Virus record (IMG/VR): IMGVR_UViG_3300036767_000990
Span: 1-30,131 of that record
Origin: a virus
Strand: one strand, 5' to 3'
DNA length: 30,131 bases
Shown here: positions 15,837-23,357 of the stretch, piece after piece
Position numbering within the stretch: position 1 is the stretch's first letter
Layout of the letters: every line of letters begins with the position of its first letter
Translations under genes and position numbers: made by a program
Notes under the pieces: model-generated
What the model saw: only the letters and a program-made list of their open reading frames with translations
What the model was told of the DNA's origin: nothing
Databases searched by the model: none

Positions 15837-15880
15837 GGGCGAACTCCGGAAACTGGACTGGATAGAGGAGAGGGTGCGAT

Positions 15881-16261
15881 TTAGGCCGCATCCCGCGGGA
15901 TAAGACCAAGCGCGATCAGTTCACCGTGCTTGGTGGCAAACTTGGCAGCATCATCGATGGTGGCATCGACAACAAGCGCGGCTTTCGACAAGAGCGCGGG
16001 GCCCCGGATAATCACGAGACCGGTGGCATCTGCGGCGCTGGCATCAACGGCTTCAATGAGCACCGCGGCCGCTGTCTCGGACCCGTCCGTGCCGGTAGCG
16101 GGCGAGAGGGTGTATTTGCCGCTGGCGGTGACCACACCCAGGACAGCGCCCAGGGGATAGTCGGTTCCGGCCAGAAGCGTCACGCTCTCGCGGGTGTAGT
16201 TGGGATTGAGCTCGTATTTGAGAAGATCGCCCATCGAGGGCGGTTGGGTCAGTTGAGGCAT
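15881..16261 (-). CDS. Head decoration protein (lambda gpD-like)
   Basis: This 126-residue protein matches the gpD/HDPD family: N-terminal PNYTRESVTLLAGTDYPLGAVLG, then KYTLSPATGTDGSETAAAVLIEAVDASAAD and ALVVDATIDDAAKFATKHGELIALGLIPRD. Trimers of this protein clamp the expanded shell at its three-fold positions. Its ribosome site is weak. A strong hairpin with a T-tract lies between this gene and the upstream protease-scaffold gene, so its message may end up separated from that of the upstream genes. Confidence 0.92.
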   Translation of the reverse strand: MPQLTQPPSMGDLLKYELNPNYTRESVTLLAGTDYPLGAVLGVVTASGKYTLSPATGTDGSETAAAVLIEAVDASAADATGLVIIRGPALLSKAALVVDATIDDAAKFATKHGELIALGLIPRDAA

Positions 16262-16284
16262 GGCAGGCTTTCGAGGTCAGAGAG

Positions 16285-16319
16285 TTAAAAGAGCCCCCGT
16301 TCGGGTGAGAACGGGGGCT
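16285..16319 (-). terminator. Intercistronic hairpin with T-tract between scaffold and decoration genes
   Basis: The arms GAACGGGGGCT and AGCCCCCGTTC (16309-16319 and 16292-16302) form a perfect 11-pair stem with a 6-base loop. On the minus strand it is followed by CTTTTAA, so it has the form of a Rho-independent terminator in the direction of the late operon. Since capsid genes follow, it probably acts as a partial terminator, an antitermination target or a stabilising 3' end. The rest of the gap 16262-16367 holds no gene. Confidence 0.7.
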
Positions 16320-16367
16320 GAGGAAGGGCGCGCCCTTAGGCAAGGGGTGCAACCGGAGGCAATCCAG

Positions 16368-16784
16368 TCAGGCAGGCGCGCCCGAGGCAGTCCGTTTGGC
16401 AGCCGCTACAAGCGGGCTTTCTTTGGCTGGGGACGTCTCTGCTGGTGTGGGCACGGAGGCAATCACATCGCGGCTCTCGGAGGCGGCCGCTGCACGCGAC
16501 AGCACCTCGGCGCGTAAGGCATTGGGAGAGGTGCCTTCTCGCAGGGCTTTGGCCGCATCGACACTCACGCCGATACGCGCGGCCTGCGCAGCAATCTCGG
16601 TGATATCAGCCGCTTCTGCGCGAATGCGTACCGCTGTCTCCGCGGTGGTGGCTTCAGAGGGCGCGGCGATCGGAGGGACAGCTTCTTGGGATGCGCTGGC
16701 GGTGTCGTCAGCCGGGGTGTCCACTGCTGCGGGCTCTGTGGTCTCCGTCGCGTGCAGGTCTTGGGTGGGGATTTTGTTGCTCAT
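16368..16784 (-). CDS. Nested scaffolding protein (lambda Nu3-like), in frame with the protease
   Basis: An internal ATG at 16784 is preceded by the very strong ribosome site AAGGAGG, 6 bases away, inside the S49 protease gene and in the same frame (protease residue 322). The resulting 138-residue product is acidic, alanine- and threonine-rich and helical (TAETAVRIRAEAADITEIAAQAARIGVSVDAAKAL), as phage scaffolds are. In lambda the Nu3 scaffold is likewise encoded in frame at the end of gene C. The product should fill the procapsid and be removed by the protease. Confidence 0.82.
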   Translation of the reverse strand: MSNKIPTQDLHATETTEPAAVDTPADDTASASQEAVPPIAAPSEATTAETAVRIRAEAADITEIAAQAARIGVSVDAAKALREGTSPNALRAEVLSRAAAASESRDVIASVPTPAETSPAKESPLVAAAKRTASGAPA

Positions 16785-17747
16785 GGCAACCTCCTTCTGG
16801 ATTTTTCGTGTCAGGGCAGGGGATGAGGGCTGGGATGTTCGTGCGGTGACAAATGCGCGGAAGCGCTCAAAACCACCGGCGAGATCCGTGACCTCGTCTG
16901 CCAGTCCAGCGTCAACAGCATTTGCTCCGCGATAGCTGACGGCCTCGGTCGCAAGGGCGGCTTTAGCATTACACTTGGCTCCACGCCCGGCTGCGACGGT
17001 CTCGGCAAAGAGAAAGCGCAGTACGTCAATCTCGCGTTGGATATCGTCGCGCACGTCCACAGGCAGCGGGGCATAGGGATTGCCATCCACCTTGTGACTG
17101 CCGGAATGGATGAGAGTCACGCTCACCCCGTCTTCAGCAAGCTTGCCGCTGAGATCGGTATGCATGACCACCACGCCGATCGAACCCAGCGCGCCGGTAC
17201 GGGGTAGCAGGATGCGGTCTGCTTGCGAGGCCAGCACATAACCGGCCGAGAAGGCGTGCTCGGCCACAAAGGCCCAGACGGGTTTCGACTGTCGCAACAC
17301 CCTGATCCGGTCGGCCAGATCAAAAACCCCGGCCACCTCGCCGCCAAAGCTGTCGATCTCAAGCGCCACGCCGCGGACTTTCGGGTCTGTTGCTGCCGCG
17401 TCGATTTGTGCCGAGATGCCCTCGTAACTGGTTTGACCGGAGCTTTTACCAATCCAAGCGCCGCGATGGATGAGCACGCCGGTGATTTCGATGACAGCAA
17501 TGCCATCCACGATCGGATAGGGAGTGTCTCCGCGGACTTCAAAGTTTTCCGCCAGATCGCCCGCGAGCAGGCTGGCGCGGGGCACGGGGGCAAAGCTGTT
17601 GGTCTGCTCAAGCTCTTCCTTCCCATCGCGCCCGACGGGCTGGCCCAGAATGCGCGGACCTAGCCCCGAGAGAAACGCCTGGGCTTTGGCGGGCTCGACA
17701 AGCAGCGGCGTGTTAAACGCCCGCGCGGCAATTTGGGGATGCAACAT
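16368..17747 (-). CDS. Prohead protease, S49 family (lambda gpC-like), with scaffold domain
   Basis: This 459-residue protein has an SppA/ClpP-like serine protease domain at about residues 75-310. The nucleophile is probably S167 (HAFSAGY) and the base K219 (SGSHKVDGNPY), the Ser-Lys dyad of family S49. The C-terminal 138 residues are the scaffold segment that is also made alone from an internal start. The enzyme matures the procapsid by cutting the scaffold and itself. The ATG directly follows the portal stop (TGAATG) and has GAGGAGAGG upstream. Lambda gpC has 439 residues. Confidence 0.93.
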   Translation of the reverse strand: MLHPQIAARAFNTPLLVEPAKAQAFLSGLGPRILGQPVGRDGKEELEQTNSFAPVPRASLLAGDLAENFEVRGDTPYPIVDGIAVIEITGVLIHRGAWIGKSSGQTSYEGISAQIDAAATDPKVRGVALEIDSFGGEVAGVFDLADRIRVLRQSKPVWAFVAEHAFSAGYVLASQADRILLPRTGALGSIGVVVMHTDLSGKLAEDGVSVTLIHSGSHKVDGNPYAPLPVDVRDDIQREIDVLRFLFAETVAAGRGAKCNAKAALATEAVSYRGANAVDAGLADEVTDLAGGFERFRAFVTARTSQPSSPALTRKIQKEVAMSNKIPTQDLHATETTEPAAVDTPADDTASASQEAVPPIAAPSEATTAETAVRIRAEAADITEIAAQAARIGVSVDAAKALREGTSPNALRAEVLSRAAAASESRDVIASVPTPAETSPAKESPLVAAAKRTASGAPA

Positions 17748-19244
17748 TCAGGACCTCTCCTCGTCAGATGCGGGGGCAGGGCTGTCATCACGGCTCTTGT
17801 CGTTGTCATCCGGATCGGGGCGTGCGGCGATCCCTTGAGCAGGAGAGCCCGGACGACGGAAGTCGAGACCAAGTGCCCGTTCGCGCCCGCGTTCGGCAGC
17901 AATCTCGCGATCGACCTGCTCGGCGTCATAGCCCCGTTCGGCAATGGCCTGGGTGCGGGATTTGAGCCCCGCTTCGATCTGGTTGATTTCTGCGTTGGCG
18001 TCTTTTAGCGGATCCACCCAGTCCCATTTGGTGGGCAACCAGTTTGCACTGAGATAGGCGCGACGCTTGCCCTCGTAACCCGGCAGCTCCAGCGCCCCCG
18101 ACAGCACGGCCATATCCATCCAGCGTTGCCAAATCGGACGACAGAGCTGGTAGACCATCACTGAGTGCTGCCAGGCAGAGACCCGACGGCGGAATTCGAT
18201 AAGCGCCAGTCGCGAGTTCGAGAAGTTGCCCTTCACCATGTCATTGGTCAGATACGGATAGGGGATGCCCAGTGCCGAGGCGATCTGCAAAAGCGTGCGG
18301 TACTGAAAGGGCTCGTAGGTCGCGCCACTGTCGGCCGGTTGGCCCACGGTGACATCTTCCCCGGGATCAAGCCGCACCACCTGACCGGGGCTGATTTCAA
18401 AGCCAGCCATCATGTCTTCGTCTTCCGGCGGCATGAGCGGATTTTCCGGAGCGGGTGAGGTCACAAACATCGCATACATCGCCGCCACCTTTTTGCGATC
18501 AAGCTCGGCGTCGTCGTATTGATCGAGCAGAAACATCTTCACGATCGCCGGTGCCAGCTTCGAGACCCCGCGCAACTGGCCGGCTTCGACCGGATCAATC
18601 ACATGGATGATCTCGGAAGCCGGAATGCGGGTTGTTTCGCCTGCCAGCCCCGGATCGGTGCTATCCCCCGGATGGCGTCGCAGAAAGTGATAGGCCACAC
18701 GGCGCCCGATCCGGTCAAACTCGATGCCCTGCCGGATGGCATTGCCCTGAGCTCCTACGCGGTTGTCATCCAGCGGCAGCATTTCTGCGGGCAGCATTTG
18801 CAGCTGCAGAGGCACGGTCAGGCCATCGGAGACCCGTCTCGGGCGCAGCCGGAAGAAGACTTCTCCGGCGAGAAACACTTCCCGGGCTGCCCGGCGTTGC
18901 ACCCCGTAGAAATCCGTGAGCCCTTCACTATCGACCTCATCGGTCCAGTCGAGCCAAAGCTTCTGCAGGGCTTCTTTGGTGCCGGCATCCTCGATCTGCG
19001 AGATGGGCTTGATCCCGTCCCCCACCGTATTGGCACCCCAGCTTTCCACAGCATTGGCCGCATAGCCGTTGTTGCGGATAAGCCAGCGTGCGCGGGCGGT
19101 GATATCGGGACCGGCCGCTGCAATGAGCGCGTTCACATGCGCGCGCGTTGCCCGGAAGCCCCGCAGACGCCTGTGATTGCTGCCCGCATCAAAGCCGCCG
19201 ATGAAGACGCCGAGCCTCTGTCGCCAGTTCATGGAGGACTGCAT
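17748..19244 (-). CDS. Portal protein (lambda gpB family)
   Basis: This 498-residue protein has lambda-family portal features: N-terminal DITARARWLIRNNGYAANAVESWGANTVGDG, the VLPAEML-like LQMLPAEMLPLDD, IIHVIDPVEAGQLRGVSKLAPAI, and a C-terminal YLSANWLPTKWDWVDPLKDANAEINQI. Twelve copies form the ring through which DNA enters and leaves. AAGGA lies 7 bases before the ATG, which shares one base with the gpW stop. The tail is rich in Asp, Ser and Arg and is probably disordered. Lambda gpB has 533 residues. Confidence 0.95.
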   Translation of the reverse strand: MQSSMNWRQRLGVFIGGFDAGSNHRRLRGFRATRAHVNALIAAAGPDITARARWLIRNNGYAANAVESWGANTVGDGIKPISQIEDAGTKEALQKLWLDWTDEVDSEGLTDFYGVQRRAAREVFLAGEVFFRLRPRRVSDGLTVPLQLQMLPAEMLPLDDNRVGAQGNAIRQGIEFDRIGRRVAYHFLRRHPGDSTDPGLAGETTRIPASEIIHVIDPVEAGQLRGVSKLAPAIVKMFLLDQYDDAELDRKKVAAMYAMFVTSPAPENPLMPPEDEDMMAGFEISPGQVVRLDPGEDVTVGQPADSGATYEPFQYRTLLQIASALGIPYPYLTNDMVKGNFSNSRLALIEFRRRVSAWQHSVMVYQLCRPIWQRWMDMAVLSGALELPGYEGKRRAYLSANWLPTKWDWVDPLKDANAEINQIEAGLKSRTQAIAERGYDAEQVDREIAAERGRERALGLDFRRPGSPAQGIAARPDPDDNDKSRDDSPAPASDEERS

Positions 19245-19453
19245 CAGAGATCCTTCACCGCATGAGGCCTTGAGATCCGCGAAGCCTTGCTGCCCAGTGC
19301 GGCGATTCGGCGCTCGATATCAGCAATGGCGGTCGCCAGTTCCGCATCACTACCATAGGTCACAGATCGCCCGTCGTAGTTTACACTGCGCAGCCCGGCA
19401 TAACGCGCGGTAAGCAGGGCGGTGTGTTTGGCCTTGAGCTCTGTCAGGGTCAT
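19244..19453 (-). CDS. Head-tail connector gpW-like protein
   Basis: From the ATG at 19453 the protein has 69 residues, almost exactly lambda gpW (68). It has a first helix (TLTELKAKHTALLTARYAGL), a beta hairpin (RSVNYDGRSVTYGS) and a second helix (DAELATAIADIERRIAALG), the gpW fold. A longer frame reaching 19534 was rejected because it would enter the ccdAB promoter region and has no family-like sequence. gpW closes the portal from below before FII binds. It now lies downstream of CcdAB, which splits it from the terminase gene. Confidence 0.88.
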   Translation of the reverse strand: MTLTELKAKHTALLTARYAGLRSVNYDGRSVTYGSDAELATAIADIERRIAALGSKASRISRPHAVKDL

Positions 19454-19521
19454 TGTTTTTGTCAGTCTGTATCTAGAGGGTGATAGCCGCTTGGGTAAAG
19501 AAGCGGATGGAGTTGGATGGA

Positions 19522-19550
19522 TTGATTTACACACTCATGATGTGTATGTT
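19522..19550 (+). promoter_or_regulatory. ccdAB promoter with inverted-repeat operator
   Basis: TTGATT (19522-19527) and TATGTT (19545-19550) lie 17 bases apart. Between them is the inverted repeat TACACA (19528-19533), seven bases, TGTGTA (19541-19546). It resembles the half-sites of the RelE/HigA operator, but in the opposite order. A CcdA/CcdB complex would be expected to repress here. A second small symmetry, AGAGG-AGA-CCTCT, lies just before the ccdA start and includes its ribosome site. Confidence 0.6.
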
Positions 19551-19575
19551 GCGGGGCACTCAGAGGAGACCTCTC

Positions 19576-19821
19576 ATGTCGGTTGCCACCGGAGAAAAAC
19601 AACGTACCAATGTGACGCTCAACGCCGCCAATCTGGCTTTGGCGCGGGATTTTGGTCTTAATGTCTCGGCCATCAGCGACCGGGCGCTGGCCGAAGCGGT
19701 CAGGGCTGCGCGCGCCAAGGTGTGGGCCGAAGAGAATGCTGAAGCCATTGAAGAGCGTCGGGAATGGATTGAGACCAATGGAACACCTCTGGCAGATGTT
19801 CAGGTTTTGAAGACCACCTGA
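19576..19821 (+). CDS. ccdA: CcdA antitoxin
   Basis: This 81-residue protein has the CcdA layout: a short N-terminal ribbon (KQRTNVTLNAANLALARDFG) and helix (NVSAISDRALAEAVRAARAKVWAEENAEAIEERREWIETNG), the latter being the toxin-binding arm with the family pattern WAEENAEAIEE...IETNG. The ATG at 19576 follows GAGGAG. Its stop overlaps the ccdB ATG by one base (TGATG). It should bind the operator at 19528-19546 and neutralise CcdB. Confidence 0.93.
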   Translation: MSVATGEKQRTNVTLNAANLALARDFGLNVSAISDRALAEAVRAARAKVWAEENAEAIEERREWIETNGTPLADVQVLKTT

Positions 19822-20117
19822 TGACCCAGTTCCACGTTTACGAACTCTCCGGCGCCCGGCTTGTACTCGATTTGCAGACCGATCTGATCGAGACGGGCAC
19901 ACGCGTGGTGGCACCGCTCATCCCGCGAGATCAGGGTCCTCGACCTCTCGGACGACTTGAGCCCATCCTGAGCATCGACGGGGTGGATCATGTTCTGCAC
20001 ACGGCAGAGATGGCCGCGATCCCGTCGCGCCTTCTCAAAGATCCACCTCTCGCAGATCTGACCGCGCGAGATTACGAGATCCGTGGTGCCCTGGATATGG
20101 TGTTTTCCGGCTTTTAA
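19821..20117 (+). CDS. ccdB: CcdB toxin (gyrase inhibitor)
   Basis: This 98-residue protein has the CcdB pattern: TQFHVYELSGARLVLDLQTDLIETGTRVVAPLIP, then LEPILSIDGVDHVLHTAEMAAIPSRLL and a C-terminal YEIRGALDMVFSGF. CcdB poisons DNA gyrase by trapping the cleaved complex; the final three residues contact GyrA in F-plasmid CcdB (WGI), and here they are SGF, so contact details may differ. The stop is 2 bases from the terminase stop on the other strand. The module divides terL from gpW. Confidence 0.93.
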   Translation: MTQFHVYELSGARLVLDLQTDLIETGTRVVAPLIPRDQGPRPLGRLEPILSIDGVDHVLHTAEMAAIPSRLLKDPPLADLTARDYEIRGALDMVFSGF

Positions 20118-20119
20118 CC

Positions 20120-22108
20120 TCAATCCATGTAACTTGATCTGTAGCTGCGCCAGCCACGACGGCGCTGTCGGGTCACCTGACCGGCTTGAGGTTCGGACGG
20201 GGCCGGAGGATGTTCCGATCTTGCAAGTGGCTCTTCAGGTGGCGCTTCAACACCAACCTGTGTTTCCAGCTGTCGCCACATACGCTCATCCCAACGATCC
20301 GCCCCGAGGATCCAGGCGGCCGCGCGGGCATAGACGCGGGTATCCAGCGCTTCGTTGCGCGCGCGTATCTTCTGCCATTCCTGTCGGGCGTAGCCGCGAC
20401 GGTTCTTCACGGTCACCAGTTGCTCGGCCACAAGCTGTTTGAGCCATTCGCTGTCGATCCAGTCGGGCAGGTGAACAAAGCCCGTAGGATCGCAGGCACA
20501 GTTCGCGCGTTCTTCGTCACTGATCCGCTCGAGTCGCAAGAACCGGTAGGTCTCGGCTTTGAAGGTGGCGGTGGCAATGGTCCAGAGCCGCGCCCCGCGT
20601 TTCAAGCGCCGCCCGCCGACGGTGGCATCGACATAGGTCGGGCCGGTCACCGGCGTGGCGCGGTTAAAGCCCTCCATCCCCTTGATTGGGATCACCTGTT
20701 CATAGCCCTGCCGTCGTGCCCAGGCGTGCACGGCTGCGGACTCATACCCAGTATCAATGGCGAGCTTTGCAACCGGCATCACCGCCCCGCAGGCGTGGGT
20801 CCATGTGCGCCCCAGCAACTCGGTCAGTTGATCCCAGGCCGCTTCGCTGTCAGGTCCCCCTTGAATGACGATGTGATCCACAAGCCAGCTCGAGAGCCCG
20901 CGCCCCCAAGCCCAGACGTCCACTTCGATGCGATCCTTCTGAATATCCACACCAGCGGTGAGGAATAATCCGCCTTCCGGAATTTGCGCCTCGAAGTTTT
21001 CCCGCCGGTCGGCTAGGCGCTGCCATTCAGGCGCATCGCCGCTTTCCACCCAGGTTTCGCCCAGAAGCGTGTTGCGGGCGGCCCGCATCATCTCGTCAGA
21101 GCCCTGGGCGGCCACCCAGTCACGGGCAAACTGCGCCCAGCTCTTCCAGCCGATCGGTGAATAAAGCGCCGAGAGATGGAACCCGATCGCATGCGGATCC
21201 GTCGCGATCGCCGTTGCCCGCCATTCACCGCGCTCGAGCATCTGTGTTTTGTGATGCTCGGCAATCGGGGTCTCGCAGCCCTCGCAGTGGTAGACAGCTG
21301 TCTCGGGCTGTCCCTTGTCCCAGCGCAAACGGCCAAACTGCAGCCATTGCATAACCCCACAATGGGGGCAGGGCACAAAATACCGCCGCTGGTCGCTAGC
21401 CTCGAACTCCCGCTCGATCCGACTGAGCCCTTTGATGGTCGGGGTCGAGACTAGAAAGAGTTTACGGCGATGCGCGAAGGTTGTGGTGCGCGCCTCGGCC
21501 AGAGTGACCGGATCGCCTTCCTCGTCGGCCGAGGCCGGATAGGCATCGACCTCATCGAGAAACACGTAGCGCGCGGGCATCGAGCGTAGGCCCGTGGCCG
21601 AGTTCGCGCCGGTTAGCACCAGAATGCCGCCCGGAAACTCTTTCGACAGCATCGAGTTGCCCGCATCCCGCGAACGGGCCGGGTTCACGCGTTCTTTTAA
21701 AGCCGCACTTTCCGCAATCAGCGGATCAATCCGGCCGCGAGAGGCGCGTTTCGCCATCTCGACCGTGGGCAGGACGGCCAGCATCGGACCCGGGGCGTGG
21801 TGGATCACAAAGCCGATCCAGTTGTTGCCAGCTTCTGTCGCCCCGACCTGAGCGGCTTTCATGAAGCTGATCTTTTGCGCTGGATGCTTGGGGCTTAGCG
21901 CATCCATAATCTCGCGCAGATAAGGTGTGCGGGCAGTGCGATAGCGACCGGGTTCCGCGGCACCTCGCGACGAAAGCCAGCGGTGCTTGTCAGCCCAGTC
22001 CGAGACTGTAAGATCCGGATCAGGTTCAAGACCACGTCGCCAGGCGCGCAGGATGTCGCCCGCGCCGTCGAACGCGAGATCAAAATTCTCCGATTGATCT
22101 TCACTCAC
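20120..22108 (-). CDS. Terminase large subunit (lambda gpA family)
   Basis: The 662-residue protein packages DNA into the procapsid. The ATPase domain has a Walker A-like segment AQVGATEAGNN (about residues 86-96) and Walker B VFLDEVDAYP (LDEVD at 184-188). A CPHCG...CEGC pair suggests a zinc site. The nuclease half includes a DIQKDRIEVDVWAWG segment and a C-terminal GYARQEWQKIRARNEALD typical of gpA. The GTG at 22108 was chosen because it overlaps the TerS stop by 8 bases; an ATG at 22156 would overlap by 56 and has no ribosome site. Lambda gpA has 641 residues and makes cos ends, so a cos-type mechanism is likely. Confidence 0.94.
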   Translation of the reverse strand: MSEDQSENFDLAFDGAGDILRAWRRGLEPDPDLTVSDWADKHRWLSSRGAAEPGRYRTARTPYLREIMDALSPKHPAQKISFMKAAQVGATEAGNNWIGFVIHHAPGPMLAVLPTVEMAKRASRGRIDPLIAESAALKERVNPARSRDAGNSMLSKEFPGGILVLTGANSATGLRSMPARYVFLDEVDAYPASADEEGDPVTLAEARTTTFAHRRKLFLVSTPTIKGLSRIEREFEASDQRRYFVPCPHCGVMQWLQFGRLRWDKGQPETAVYHCEGCETPIAEHHKTQMLERGEWRATAIATDPHAIGFHLSALYSPIGWKSWAQFARDWVAAQGSDEMMRAARNTLLGETWVESGDAPEWQRLADRRENFEAQIPEGGLFLTAGVDIQKDRIEVDVWAWGRGLSSWLVDHIVIQGGPDSEAAWDQLTELLGRTWTHACGAVMPVAKLAIDTGYESAAVHAWARRQGYEQVIPIKGMEGFNRATPVTGPTYVDATVGGRRLKRGARLWTIATATFKAETYRFLRLERISDEERANCACDPTGFVHLPDWIDSEWLKQLVAEQLVTVKNRRGYARQEWQKIRARNEALDTRVYARAAAWILGADRWDERMWRQLETQVGVEAPPEEPLARSEHPPAPSEPQAGQVTRQRRRGWRSYRSSYMD

Positions 22109-22643
22109 CAAGCCCGACTTTGAGATCGGCCAATGCTGCGAGCTGCTCTCGGACATGGGTTTCCAATACGCGCTGCAGGATCGCGGTCTCGATCATCACA
22201 GGGGCAGCACCAGCCTTCTCCAATTCAGCCGTCAGATCGGCCGCCATCATCGCGGCGACCCGGTTGGGCCAGGTGATCCAAGCGTCGCGCTCTTGTCGGG
22301 CCAGGCGAAACACAAGGGTCTCCGCTCTGGCTCGATCGACCAGAACGCCTTTCTTCTTCTGGATCGCTAATTGGCGTTCCTGCGCCTGATAGACCGTGAG
22401 TGCGGTTCGGGCTTTGAGGTAGGATGTGCTGTCGCCAGCGCCACTGACGCTTGTTTCACCCGATCCGACCGAGCGGCGTTGTTGGTCTAGATCGGTCATC
22501 TGGGTGCGGAGTTTGTCGGAGGCTTCTACGTTGATTGAGCCGTCCGCGTGAAGCACCAACCGCCCGCTGGTCTTGGCTTTCTGCACAGCACCTCGGGACA
22601 GCCCGGCATGCACGGCATAGGCGCGTTCGCTCATCCCTTTCAT
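22101..22643 (-). CDS. Terminase small subunit (Nu1-like)
   Basis: This 180-residue protein is almost exactly the length of lambda Nu1 (181). The N-terminus (SERAYAVHAGLSRGAVQKAKTSGRL followed by HADGSINVEASD) is a winged-helix-type domain for recognising the cos/packaging site. The C-terminal half is long-helical (SYLKARTALTVYQAQERQLAIQKKKG) and contacts the large subunit. AGGAGA lies 6 bases before the ATG at 22643. It sits right before terL in the operon. Confidence 0.88.
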   Translation of the reverse strand: MKGMSERAYAVHAGLSRGAVQKAKTSGRLVLHADGSINVEASDKLRTQMTDLDQQRRSVGSGETSVSGAGDSTSYLKARTALTVYQAQERQLAIQKKKGVLVDRARAETLVFRLARQERDAWITWPNRVAAMMAADLTAELEKAGAAPVMIETAILQRVLETHVREQLAALADLKVGLGE

Positions 22644-22760
22644 GGCTGTCTCCTATTAGACACCGATGCAGTAGAAATCACCGCTGGTCTTGTAATTGCG
22701 TTGATGGCGGCGGCGATCCGATCATCTGTGGGATCACCAGAACTGTATCGAAGATCCACC

Positions 22761-23339
22761 ATGACCAAACGCAAGCAATTCCCGACCGAGGCTCAGATCC
22801 GAATTCTCGACGCTGCGTCCAGACGTTCGGGGTTACTGGCAATACCGTTGCCGAGCGGTATTCACGGTGCTGCAGCCAGAACTGTGGTGGGTAAGCTCGT
22901 CGCTCTCGGGTATCTGAAGGAAGTTCCAGCAGACCCTGTCAAGAAACCACTTTGGCGCGAGACCCTAGAGCAAGGGGCGCTGACGCTTGTTGCAACGAAC
23001 GCAGGGGTGGATGCCGTTGGTATTGTTCCGGTTGTCAGCCGGTCGGTTTCACGAGCTGTGACACGAAAAGTTCGCCCAACACGCCCGAAGGCGAAGGTTC
23101 AGATATTCGATTCGCCGGTGAAAATTATCGCGATACGACCAGGCACCAAGCAGGCGACGCTTCTGGAGTTCTTGCAGCGAGGCGAAGGCGCAAACCTTGC
23201 GGAAATCTGCGACGCCACAGGTTGGCAGCCGCATTCGGTCCGAGGCGCTATTTCCGGAACGATTGGAAAGAAGCTGGGTCTTCAAGTGGCAACCTCAAAC
23301 GAACCCGAACGCGGTAGGGTTTACCGGATCGTCGGATGA
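22761..23339 (+). CDS. DUF3489 domain protein, opposite to the late operon
   Basis: From the ATG at 22761 this protein has 192 residues. The N-terminal part (EAQIRILDAASRRSGLLAIPLPSGIHGAAARTVVGKLVALGYL) looks like a winged helix. The C-terminal domain is DUF3489: PGTKQATLLEFLQRGEGANLAEICDATGWQPHSVRGAISG, ending ERGRVYRI. This domain is a predicted winged-helix DNA-binding unit of unknown role, often near mobile genes. It faces the methyltransferase (stops 18 bases apart) and diverges from terS (117 bases). No partner gene is present, so it is a single-gene cargo like Fic. The function is unknown; regulation of DNA-related genes is a guess. Confidence 0.85.
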   Translation: MTKRKQFPTEAQIRILDAASRRSGLLAIPLPSGIHGAAARTVVGKLVALGYLKEVPADPVKKPLWRETLEQGALTLVATNAGVDAVGIVPVVSRSVSRAVTRKVRPTRPKAKVQIFDSPVKIIAIRPGTKQATLLEFLQRGEGANLAEICDATGWQPHSVRGAISGTIGKKLGLQVATSNEPERGRVYRIVG

Positions 23340-23357
23340 TCTTTCCAGATGTAAGGT

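Noticed and set aside
19454-19534. Extended N-terminus of the gpW-like protein
   Set aside because: It would overlap the ccdAB promoter region and gives non-family sequence; the 69-residue form matches lambda gpW in length.
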